Source: an uncultured Christensenellaceae bacterium
GTDB lineage: Bacteria; Bacillota; Clostridia; Christensenellales; Christensenellaceae
Direction: 5' to 3'
Assembly (NCBI GenBank): GCA_934438035.1
Contig: CAKSBK010000093.1
Location: 1-5,285 of the forward strand
Length of the DNA: 5,285 bases
Below the pieces are notes generated by a model. It did no database searches and was not told the origin of the DNA. It saw only the letters and a program-made list of their open reading frames with translations. Made by a program: the position numbers and the translations under genes. This document shows positions 1 to 5,285 of this stretch, in pieces (positions within the stretch are counted from its first letter, which is position 1; every line of letters starts with the position of its first letter).

Positions 1-821
1 ACGGAACGGACAGCATAGTTATTTCCGCGATGGTGGGAATTGTGGAGACGGGGCTTTATTCAAACTATATGCTGCTCTTCACGACGATAAAAAATCTGCT
101 GAATCAAGTGTTTAATGCAATTACTGCGAGCGTGGGGAATCTTGCCGCAATAGAAAGCGATGAAAAGAAATATGAAGTTTTTAACATGGTTTATTTCGGA
201 AGCTTTTGGATGTATGCTTTCTGCTCGGTATGCTTTTTTGTTTTAGTAACTCCTTTTATTACATTATGGCTTACCTCTAAGAGAGAATTAAGCTCGCTTG
301 TGGTAATGTTTTTGGTGCTTAATTTCTATTTGCAGGGAGTCAGACATGTAAATAATACGTTTAGAGATACCATGGGAGTTTTCAGGCAGGGAAGATTTAT
401 CCCTCTTCTCGCAGCGGTTGTAAATATAGTTGTTTCGGTTGCTCTTGCGCCCTCTCTGGGAGTTTTGGGAGTTATGATAGGAACGACGGTCTGCCTTGCG
501 GGAGTGCTTGTTTGGATGGAGCCTATCGTGCTTTTTAAATACGGCTTTAAGCGCAGCTGCGGAATGTATTTTCTTAAATACATGCTGTATCTCATAATAA
601 CCGCAGCGGCGTGCTTTATAACAAAATTTATCTGCGATCTTCTTTTAGGAAGTGATATTACCGTACTTACGTTTATTATAAGGCTTGTAATATGCATTAT
701 TCTTCCGAATGCGATGTTTGCGCTTATATTCTTCAAAACAAAAGAATTTAAGATGCTTTTCGGTTCGATAAGAAATACTTTAAGAAGAAAGCTGTTTAAG
801 AAGAGAGGTAAACACGCATGA
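1..821 (+). CDS. Polysaccharide/lipid-linked oligosaccharide flippase (Wzx/RfbX type), 3' part
   Basis: This is the C-terminal part of a multi-pass membrane protein. The reading frame is open from base 3, before the first ATG at 30, so the gene starts outside the window and that ATG is internal. The visible part is about 272 residues. It has six or so hydrophobic segments: roughly VYFGSFWMYAF onward, the VVMFLVLNF stretch, two after the RQGRFIPLL turn, and two in the last 90 residues. It ends in a very basic tail (RRKLFKKRGKHA), which probably lies in the cytoplasm. The early text (GLYSNYMLL, then LLNQVFNAITASVGNL) resembles COG2244 flippases of the MOP superfamily, which move lipid-linked sugar units across the membrane for capsule, exopolysaccharide or wall polymer assembly. 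MurJ or another MOP exporter is a less likely alternative. The substrate cannot be read from the sequence. The stop overlaps the next start (ATGA, 818-821), so the two genes are probably translationally coupled. Confidence 0.8.
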   Translation, partial: GTDSIVISAMVGIVETGLYSNYMLLFTTIKNLLNQVFNAITASVGNLAAIESDEKKYEVFNMVYFGSFWMYAFCSVCFFVLVTPFITLWLTSKRELSSLVVMFLVLNFYLQGVRHVNNTFRDTMGVFRQGRFIPLLAAVVNIVVSVALAPSLGVLGVMIGTTVCLAGVLVWMEPIVLFKYGFKRSCGMYFLKYMLYLIITAAACFITKFICDLLLGSDITVLTFIIRLVICIILPNAMFALIFFKTKEFKMLFGSIRNTLRRKLFKKRGKHA

Positions 822-1690
822 TAAGATTCGGCCCTTCGGGAAACTCAAAGGAATTTTATGACGAGGGCTATAAAAGCACTTTTCAGGCGATGAAGTGGAT
901 ATCCGAAAAGGGGCTTACGGCTTATGAATACTCTTTCGGAAGAGGAGTGAGAATAGGGGCGGAGGCGGCGCAAAAAATTGCGGACGAAGCTCGCAAATAC
1001 GATATTTCCTTAAGCGTACATGCGCCGTTTTTTATCAATCTTGCGACGGATGACTCGGAAAAGCTTGAGAAGAATATGGGGTATTTTGAAGACGCCTCGA
1101 ACGCTGCGCTGCTTTTGGGCGCAGACAGAGTCGTTTTTCACCCGGGCTCCTGCGCAAAGGTGGATAGAGCGTGGGCGTTTTCAAAAACAAAAGAAAACCT
1201 TGCCGCAGTTATAAAAAGAATGGACGAAAAGGGATTTTCCTCTTTAACCTATTGCCCGGAAACAATGGGCAAAATCAATCAAATAGGAGATCTCAAGGAA
1301 ATTATAGAGCTTTGCAATATAGACGAGCGCATTTTACCGACCGTTGATTTCGGGCATCTTCACACGAGAGGTCTCGGGGCGATAAATTCGAGGCAGGATT
1401 TTGAGGATATAGTAACGGAGCTTAAAGATAAAATAGGCGAGGAAAGGACGAGAAAAATGCACGTACATTTTTCGAAAATAGCGTATACGAAAATGGGAGA
1501 GAGGGCGCATGTAACCTTTGACGACGAGGGGTTCGGACCTGATTTCTCGCTTCTTGCGCCGGTTTTGGTGAAATATTCCCTTGAACCGAGGATTCTTTGC
1601 GAGAGCAAGGATACCATGGCTAAAGACGCGGTTACCATGAAAAATATGTATGAAAGAGCGCTTTTAGAGAAAAATAATGAACAGAGTTGA
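818..1690 (+). CDS. Endonuclease IV-like TIM-barrel protein (AP endonuclease family 2)
   Basis: A 290-residue soluble protein, close to the usual length of endonuclease IV (Nfo, about 280). That enzyme cuts DNA at abasic sites using three zinc ions. Most of the metal-site motifs can be placed by eye: His68 (SVHAPF), His108 (VFHPGS), Glu148 (CPETMGK), Asp177 and His180 (VDFGHLH), His215 (MHVHFSK), His231 (RAHVTF) and Glu262 (CESKD). The Asp that normally sits two residues before the His231 equivalent is Arg229 here, so the third metal site may be altered. The N terminus (MIRFGPSGNS) also differs from classical Nfo. AP endonuclease activity is therefore plausible but not certain; a sugar isomerase-type or other hydrolase role on the same fold is possible. 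The start is supported by GAGAGG at 803-808, nine bases upstream. The gene overlaps the flippase stop by four bases and the downstream peptidase by 14. Confidence 0.8.
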   Translation: MIRFGPSGNSKEFYDEGYKSTFQAMKWISEKGLTAYEYSFGRGVRIGAEAAQKIADEARKYDISLSVHAPFFINLATDDSEKLEKNMGYFEDASNAALLLGADRVVFHPGSCAKVDRAWAFSKTKENLAAVIKRMDEKGFSSLTYCPETMGKINQIGDLKEIIELCNIDERILPTVDFGHLHTRGLGAINSRQDFEDIVTELKDKIGEERTRKMHVHFSKIAYTKMGERAHVTFDDEGFGPDFSLLAPVLVKYSLEPRILCESKDTMAKDAVTMKNMYERALLEKNNEQS

Positions 1691-2729
1691 ACTTATAAGA
1701 AAAGAACTTGAAAAGCTGGGGGCTTATGCGCTTTTGCTTTCGGACGTTGCGGAGGTTTCCTGGGCGACGGGCTTTACGGGAGACGATTCTCATTGCCTTA
1801 TAACGAAAAACGACGCGCTTTTCTTTACCGATTTCAGATATACCGAGCAGGCGAATAAACAGGTAAAGGAATTTGAGATAATAGAGACGGGCTATGCGGA
1901 CAGGCTTTTAAAAATGGCAAAAACCGCACCCGATGTGCTTGCAATAGATTTTGACAGGACATCCGTTTCGGAAGAAAAACGCATTTCTCAGGCGTTTTGC
2001 GGCGCAAAGATAGTTGACGCTTCAGAGAGTATAGACAAGCTGAGAAGAATAAAAAATAAGCGTGAAATTGACGGAATGAAAAAAGGCGCGGTTGTTACCG
2101 AGAACGCATTTTCCCACATACTTAAGTATATAAAGCCCGGCGTTACGGAAAACGATATATATGCGGAGCTTGTGTATTTTATGAATAAAGCGGGCGCAGA
2201 CCCTTCGTTTACGCCTATAATCGCTTCCGGAGAAAACGGAAGTATGCCTCATGCAACGGTTACCGGCAGAAAAGTCAAAAACGGAGACTTTGTTACGATG
2301 GATTTCGGAGTAAAAATGTACGGCGTATGTACGGATTTTACGAGAACTATTGCCGTCGGAGGTATTGAAAAGGAAAAAGAAATGGTATATAATACTGTTA
2401 AGAATGCTCAAAATGCGGCTTTGTGTTCGCTTAAACCGGGTATATCCGGAAAAGAAGCTGACGGCGTAGCGAGAGATTTGATTTATAATGCGGGTTATAA
2501 GGGTCGTTTCGGTCACGGGACGGGTCACGGAGTAGGAGTTGAGATCCACGAATCACCCAGGCTTTCCTTAGCCTCCGAAGATATATTGCTGCCGGGTATG
2601 ATTGTTACGGTTGAGCCGGGAATATATATTCCCGGGAAATTCGGCGTGCGTATTGAGGATATGGTAAGGATTACCGAGGACGGTTATGAAAACTTTTACA
2701 CCGCTCAAAAAGAATTAATTATAGTTTAA
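1677..2729 (+). CDS. pepP: Xaa-Pro aminopeptidase/dipeptidase, M24 family
   Basis: A 350-residue cytosolic metallopeptidase expected to cleave the bond before proline at peptide N termini (aminopeptidase P) or in X-Pro dipeptides (prolidase). Residues 1 to about 120 form the creatinase-like N-terminal domain (SWATGFTGDDSHCL, FFTDFRYTEQA). Residues from about 130 form the pita-bread catalytic domain. The five expected metal ligands are all visible: Asp209 (TMDFG), Asp220 (CTDFTRT), His284 (GHGTGHGVG), Glu313 (TVEPGIY) and Glu327 (RIEDMV). His192 (PHATVTGR) and His291 (EIHESP) fit the family's catalytic histidines. The protein is full length and looks active. Telling aminopeptidase from dipeptidase needs biochemistry, so the symbol is tentative. 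The start at 1677 lies inside the upstream gene (14-nt overlap) with only a weak AGAGA at 1666-1670, which points to translational coupling. The next gene, efp, follows after 12 bases, an arrangement common in Bacillota. Confidence 0.93.
   Translation: MNRVELIRKELEKLGAYALLLSDVAEVSWATGFTGDDSHCLITKNDALFFTDFRYTEQANKQVKEFEIIETGYADRLLKMAKTAPDVLAIDFDRTSVSEEKRISQAFCGAKIVDASESIDKLRRIKNKREIDGMKKGAVVTENAFSHILKYIKPGVTENDIYAELVYFMNKAGADPSFTPIIASGENGSMPHATVTGRKVKNGDFVTMDFGVKMYGVCTDFTRTIAVGGIEKEKEMVYNTVKNAQNAALCSLKPGISGKEADGVARDLIYNAGYKGRFGHGTGHGVGVEIHESPRLSLASEDILLPGMIVTVEPGIYIPGKFGVRIEDMVRITEDGYENFYTAQKELIIV
2365..2393 (+). promoter_or_regulatory. Candidate internal SigA promoter ahead of efp
   Basis: Inside the peptidase gene, TTGAAA (2365-2370) and TATAAT (2388-2393) are separated by exactly 17 bases, which matches the SigA/sigma-70 consensus in 11 of 12 positions. 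Transcription would start near 2400 and give efp a leader of about 340 bases. It could let EF-P be made independently of the flippase-led transcript. The bases also encode ordinary protein sequence (IEKEKEMVYN), and AT-rich DNA yields such matches by chance, so function is inference only. Confidence 0.35.
2616..2635. repeat. Perfect 20-bp palindrome inside the peptidase gene
   Basis: The arms CCGGG (2616-2620) and CCCGG (2631-2635) flank the self-complementary AATATATATT (2621-2630), so all 20 bases read the same on both strands. It encodes the conserved PGIYIPG stretch just after metal ligand Glu313, so protein coding may explain it. It lies 106 bases before the efp start. Its function, if any, is unknown. 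Confidence 0.6.
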
Positions 2730-2741
2730 CGGAGGATTACA

Positions 2742-3299
2742 ATGGTAACAGCTGGTGATTTAAGAAAAGGTATGACCATAGAAATTGACGGTCAGGTATG
2801 GGTAGTAGTAGACTTTCTGCATGTTAAGCCCGGAAAGGGAGCGGCGTTCGTTCGTACAAAGATTAAGAACGTAATGACGGGAAACGTTCTTGAAAGAACC
2901 TTCAACCCTACCGAGAAATTCCCGAGAGCAATGGTTGAAACCAAAGAGATGCAGTATCTTTACAATGACGGAGATCTTTATTACTTCATGGATACGGAGA
3001 CGTATGATCAGCTTCCCCTTAACCATGAAAAGGTTGAAGACGCTCTTCCTTACATGACGGAGAACATGAACGTTACGATAAAGTTCTTTAAGGGCGAAGC
3101 GTTCTCTGTTGAGCCTCCGAACTTCGTAATACTTACCGTTACCGAGACAGAGCCCGGCTTTAAGGGTGATACCGCAACGGCTGGCAATAAGCCCGCTATT
3201 GTTGAAACCGGCGCTAAAATAATGGTTCCCTTGTTTGTAAATACCGGCGACGCAATAAGAATAGACACCAGAACCGGCGAATACATGGAGCGTGCATAA
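2742..3299 (+). CDS. efp: Elongation factor P
   Basis: A 185-residue protein, the standard EF-P length. EF-P binds the ribosome between the P and E sites and helps peptide bond formation at runs of proline. The three usual domains fit: an N-terminal KOW-like domain (about 1-63), a central OB domain (about 65-125) and a C-terminal OB domain (about 128-185) ending in the family signature [17 protein letters not shown]. The tip loop reads [12 protein letters not shown], with Lys32 where many bacteria carry a lysine modification. It is the lysine type rather than the arginine (rhamnosylated) type. No modification enzyme is encoded in the window. A strong GGAGG (2731-2735) sits six bases before the ATG and just after the peptidase stop. 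Codon choice looks tuned for expression: Phe is TTC 7 to TTT 4, against 5 to 11 in the peptidase gene, and Asn is AAC 7 to AAT 3, against 7 to 7. The gene is followed by an intrinsic terminator. Confidence 0.98.
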   Translation: MVTAGDLRKGMTIEIDGQVWVVVDFLHVKPGKGAAFVRTKIKNVMTGNVLERTFNPTEKFPRAMVETKEMQYLYNDGDLYYFMDTETYDQLPLNHEKVEDALPYMTENMNVTIKFFKGEAFSVEPPNFVILTVTETEPGFKGDTATAGNKPAIVETGAKIMVPLFVNTGDAIRIDTRTGEYMERA

Positions 3300-3316
3300 A
3301 TAACGCAAATAAATAC

Positions 3317-3352
3317 GCACGGAGGCTTAAAATGCTTCCGTGCTGTTTTTTT
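3317..3352 (+). terminator. Intrinsic terminator of the efp operon
   Basis: Arms GCACGGAGGC (3317-3326) and GCTTCCGTGC (3334-3343) form a 10-bp GC-rich stem with one G-T wobble and a 7-base loop. After TG comes a run of seven T (3346-3352). It begins 17 bases after the efp stop. Read on the other strand, the hairpin is followed only by a mixed T-rich stretch (GTATTTATTTG), so it may stop leftward transcription weakly as well. The T-run overlaps the stop codon of the converging gene by two bases. Confidence 0.93.
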
Positions 3353-4460
3353 ATATTTCATACCCCGCTTTATCCATCGCGATTATAAGGTCAAGCATTC
3401 GTCCGTAGCTCTTTTGACCGTCGGGTACGCCCGAATATTCAAGATAGCCGGAATATACTTTGTTTGCCTGTGTAGACATTTCGCTTTTAAATTCTTTCCA
3501 ATAAAGGCTGTTTTGACGTAAATCGCAAATAACGCCGTCGCTTAAAACGCTGTAAAGCATTTTATAATATTCAGGTCTTTCGGAATAAAGGGCGTTTAAA
3601 GCGTATGTAAGCGCAAGTATATAACCGCTGTAGGAAAAGTCCGTATCATCGCAGTCTTTTGCTATATACCACGCTATGAAGTTGCACTCGTCCTCTCTTG
3701 CAAAGCCCTGCAAATGGGCGTATTCATGCAAAACGGTTGCGGGGAAATAGCTTTCGGGCATTTGCATATTAAGGTTTGCTTCAAATGTGAAGGGGGAGAA
3801 TATTCCCGTCGTTTCAAACGTTGAAAGAAAATTTTTCAGAAGCACGCCCTTTGCGGCGGTTTTTGAACGCACGGTATAAAGATATTCGTCTGCATTTTTT
3901 TCATATATCGAGCTTACGGAGCAAAGGACGCTTTTCTTACCCTCTTTAAGCTTAAAAGCGCCGCTATCGTCTTCGTTTACGCTTTTGCGCAGCTCGTTTG
4001 CCTTTTTTGCAAGCTTTAGCGAGGTGCTTTTTAGTTCGCTTACGGTATATTCGCCTGTTTTTACGGAGAGCTCCTCGCTTATGGGCTTTCTTGCGTAATT
4101 AATTGCCCAGCCGAGCATAAATTCTCCCGCCAAAATAAGAATGACGCATATGAAAGAGGTTAAACGGCTTATTAAGGTGTATATCCGAGCGCCTTTTTTA
4201 AAAAGCCCGCAGGGAATATAAATTACGTAAAAAAGGCAATATATAGCAAAGCAATATAAAAGAATTTCACTTAATGAAAAGGGAAATACGGAGCTTAATG
4301 CGGAAAAAACGGTTGCAAAAACGGGATAAATTCCGCGTGAATAGACGTTCTCAACTGTTTCGGGAAATAAAAACGCAAGCTTATAGAGCAAAAATGCGGT
4401 AACAAAGAATATTACGGGGCCTATTCTTTTTTTTATTAAAAGTGAATAATCGTTTTTCAT
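3351..4460 (-). CDS. DUF3810-type membrane protein with HExxH zinc-peptidase motif
   Basis: A 369-residue protein. Three hydrophobic segments lie in the first third (about 13-32, 64-84 and 99-120), followed by a long soluble region, probably outside the membrane. At 245-249 it has the zinc-peptidase motif HEYAH within ATVLHEYAHLQGFAREDECNF. Glu258 or Glu256 is a candidate third metal ligand. The block HEYAHxxGFAxEDExNFIA and the C-terminal YGRMLDLIIA match what I recall of the DUF3810 family, whose members are uncharacterised. A membrane-anchored metalloprotease is the natural reading, but neither substrate nor activity is known. The frame also has an ATG at 4514, giving 18 more residues. I chose the ATG at 4458-4460 because it has a strong AGGAGGG just upstream, and because the longer version would run across the gene's own -10 element. 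The gene is monocistronic here, convergent with efp and divergent from the next TIM-barrel gene. Confidence 0.85.
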   Translation of the reverse strand: MKNDYSLLIKKRIGPVIFFVTAFLLYKLAFLFPETVENVYSRGIYPVFATVFSALSSVFPFSLSEILLYCFAIYCLFYVIYIPCGLFKKGARIYTLISRLTSFICVILILAGEFMLGWAINYARKPISEELSVKTGEYTVSELKSTSLKLAKKANELRKSVNEDDSGAFKLKEGKKSVLCSVSSIYEKNADEYLYTVRSKTAAKGVLLKNFLSTFETTGIFSPFTFEANLNMQMPESYFPATVLHEYAHLQGFAREDECNFIAWYIAKDCDDTDFSYSGYILALTYALNALYSERPEYYKMLYSVLSDGVICDLRQNSLYWKEFKSEMSTQANKVYSGYLEYSGVPDGQKSYGRMLDLIIAMDKAGYEI

Positions 4461-4465
4461 ATAAG

Positions 4466-4472
4466 CCCTCCT
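4466..4472 (-). promoter_or_regulatory. Ribosome binding site fixing the DUF3810 gene start
   Basis: On the minus strand this reads AGGAGGG, five bases before the ATG at 4458-4460. It decides the start in favour of the 369-residue protein over the 387-residue version starting at 4514, for which I see no comparable site. Confidence 0.88.
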
Positions 4473-4482
4473 TTTATTTGGG

Positions 4483-4511
4483 ATTATAACATAAATAAAG
4501 GAGCGAAAAAA
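4483..4511 (-). promoter_or_regulatory. Extended -10 promoter for the DUF3810 gene
   Basis: On the minus strand a perfect TATAAT (4483-4488) is preceded by TGT (4489-4491), giving the extended -10 form TGNTATAAT. The -35 position with a 17-base spacer (4506-4511) is only TTTTTT, so the extended -10 probably does most of the work. The predicted start near 4476 leaves a short leader of about 15 bases that contains the ribosome binding site. Confidence 0.7.
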
Positions 4512-4516
4512 CATTT

Positions 4517-4545
4517 TTTTAAGTTGTTATATTCTGTGCTATAAT
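4517..4545 (+). promoter_or_regulatory. Extended -10 promoter for the downstream TIM-barrel gene
   Basis: A perfect TATAAT (4540-4545) is preceded by TGC (4537-4539), again the extended -10 form. The -35 position is weak (TTTTAA at 4517-4522, 17-base spacer) and lies next to an A/T tract (4505-4520) that could act as an UP-like element. Transcription would start near 4552 and give a leader of about 22 bases with GGAGG at 4564-4568. No operator or riboswitch is evident in this short leader. Confidence 0.7.
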
Positions 4546-4573
4546 TAAATAAAGCTGTTAAGCGGAGGATGCT

Positions 4574-5285
4574 ATGATTACAGGTATGTCTACCTCCTGT
4601 TTTTTTTCAAGGGAGAATGTTGAAGATTCCATAGACGTAATGGCGGATATGGGGGTTAAAAATATAGAGGTGTTTTTAAACACGCTTTGCGAATATGAAG
4701 AGGATTATATAAGGGAATTAAAAAAGAGAATTGACGCAAGGGGAATGAAGGTGCTTTCGGTGCATCCTCAGGGAGTTCAATTTGAGCTTCAGATGTATAC
4801 TCCTTACGAGCGTACGGTTAAAGACGCCAAGGATATTTTTAAAAAAGTGTTAAGAGCGGGGGAGCTTTTGGGAGCAACGGGGTATGTTTACCACGGCGGA
4901 TATAATATAAAACCGGGGAAAAGCCGTCCGCCTATTGAAAGAATCGCAAAAATAACTTCAGAATGCGCAAACGAAGCAAGAAATTACGGCATTAATTTTT
5001 TATATGAAAATGTGCATTGGTGTTGGTATTGCTATCCTGATTTTGCGACAGGAATTTTAAACTGCGAGCTGTCCGACAACGTATATTTTAATCTTGATAT
5101 AAAGCAGGCGGCGCAGGCGGGCTACAGCTACAGGGACTTTTTATATAAAATGGCAGGACGTTTAAAAAACGTGCATTTATGCGACTATACACTTAAAAGC
5201 AACGGGGCGGTAGTGCCGGTAGCGCCTTTTTTGGGGGTGACTGACCTTTTCGAGCTTAAAGAAGAGCTTAATAATATGGGATATG
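4574..5285 (+). CDS. Sugar phosphate isomerase/epimerase-like TIM-barrel protein, 5' part
   Basis: The frame is open from the ATG at 4574 to the window edge (237 codons plus one base), so the C terminus is missing. GGAGG at 4564-4568, five bases upstream, supports this start; the next Met (residue 5) has no such site. The protein belongs to the xylose isomerase-like TIM-barrel superfamily (AP endonuclease 2 fold). It starts MITGMSTSCFFSRENVEDSI and has likely metal or active-site residues at His64 (SVHPQG), His107 (VYHGGY), Glu145 (LYENVHW), Asp175 (NLDIKQA) and His201 (VHLCDY). The final Glu expected near the C terminus would lie beyond the window. Such proteins usually isomerise or epimerise sugars or their phosphates, or inositol derivatives; the substrate cannot be told. 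An aromatic and Cys-rich stretch (HWCWYCYPD, 148-156) follows the Glu145 strand. It is not closely similar by eye to the other TIM-barrel protein at 818-1690. Confidence 0.85.
   Translation, partial: MITGMSTSCFFSRENVEDSIDVMADMGVKNIEVFLNTLCEYEEDYIRELKKRIDARGMKVLSVHPQGVQFELQMYTPYERTVKDAKDIFKKVLRAGELLGATGYVYHGGYNIKPGKSRPPIERIAKITSECANEARNYGINFLYENVHWCWYCYPDFATGILNCELSDNVYFNLDIKQAAQAGYSYRDFLYKMAGRLKNVHLCDYTLKSNGAVVPVAPFLGVTDLFELKEELNNMGY

Noticed and set aside
1951..1956. Perfect TTGACA -35 hexamer inside the peptidase gene
   Set aside because: No acceptable -10 element lies 16-18 bases downstream.
2224..2242. Small hairpin CTTCCG/CGGAAG with a 7-base loop in the peptidase gene
   Set aside because: A 6-bp stem inside coding sequence with no T-run is expected by chance.
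2022..2549. 175-codon open frame on the minus strand inside the peptidase gene
   Set aside because: It is antisense to a complete, motif-rich M24 peptidase, and its translation has no domain-like features.
2760..3320. Long open frame on the minus strand opposite efp (186 codons)
   Set aside because: It lies almost wholly antisense to a certain efp gene, starts inside the efp terminator and has no recognisable protein motif; it is a shadow of the efp codon pattern.
4427..4434. Run of eight T (A8 on the coding strand) near the start of the DUF3810 gene, considered as a phase-variation or frameshift site
   Set aside because: The frame is intact, such runs are common in AT-rich Lys codons, and one sequence cannot show length variation.
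4461..4514. Longer N terminus (18 extra residues) for the DUF3810 protein from the ATG at 4514
   Set aside because: It would include the strong ribosome binding site and the extended -10 element as coding sequence, and I see no good ribosome binding site before it.
4524..4529. TTGTTA as a -35 element for the rightward promoter at 4540-4545
   Set aside because: The spacer to TATAAT would be only 10 bases, too short for SigA.
1..5285. Possible defence island, mobile element or CRISPR array
   Set aside because: No repeats, transposase, integrase, nuclease-toxin or array structure is visible; the genes are chromosomal housekeeping or family-level metabolic types.

Overview
The window looks like a chromosomal segment of a low-to-moderate-GC member of the Bacillota, probably class Clostridia (gut or anaerobe type). 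This rests on strong GGAGG ribosome binding sites, frequent AGA (Arg) and ATA (Ile) codons, SigA-type extended -10 promoters, and the adjacency of an Xaa-Pro peptidase gene and efp, which is common in that phylum. I cannot place the genus. I see no mobile element, CRISPR array, tRNA, rRNA or phage gene. Most of the window reads as ordinary chromosomal housekeeping DNA, and I did not find a convincing new multi-gene system.

Layout. Positions 1-3352 hold one tightly packed rightward block. It contains the 3' part of a polysaccharide flippase of the Wzx/RfbX type, an endonuclease IV-like TIM-barrel protein (ATGA overlap with the flippase), an M24 Xaa-Pro peptidase (14-nt overlap with the TIM-barrel gene) and elongation factor P (12-nt gap). 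A clear intrinsic terminator at 3317-3352 closes the block. A leftward gene at 3351-4460 converges on the same terminator. It encodes a DUF3810-type membrane protein with an HEYAH zinc-peptidase motif, and its stop codon lies in the terminator T-tract. The region 4461-4573 is a compact divergent promoter region with one extended -10 element on each strand. It serves the DUF3810 gene (leftward) and a second TIM-barrel protein of the sugar phosphate isomerase/epimerase type (rightward), which runs off the right edge.

How the genes fit together. The peptidase and EF-P both concern proline: EF-P helps ribosomes through proline runs, and the peptidase removes residues in front of proline. Their close spacing suggests co-expression. 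A near-consensus promoter inside the peptidase gene could additionally drive efp on its own. The flippase and the endonuclease IV-like gene have no obvious functional tie to the others beyond co-transcription. The two genes I regard as most open functionally are the DUF3810 protease-like membrane protein and the endonuclease IV-like protein, which seems to lack one usual metal ligand.
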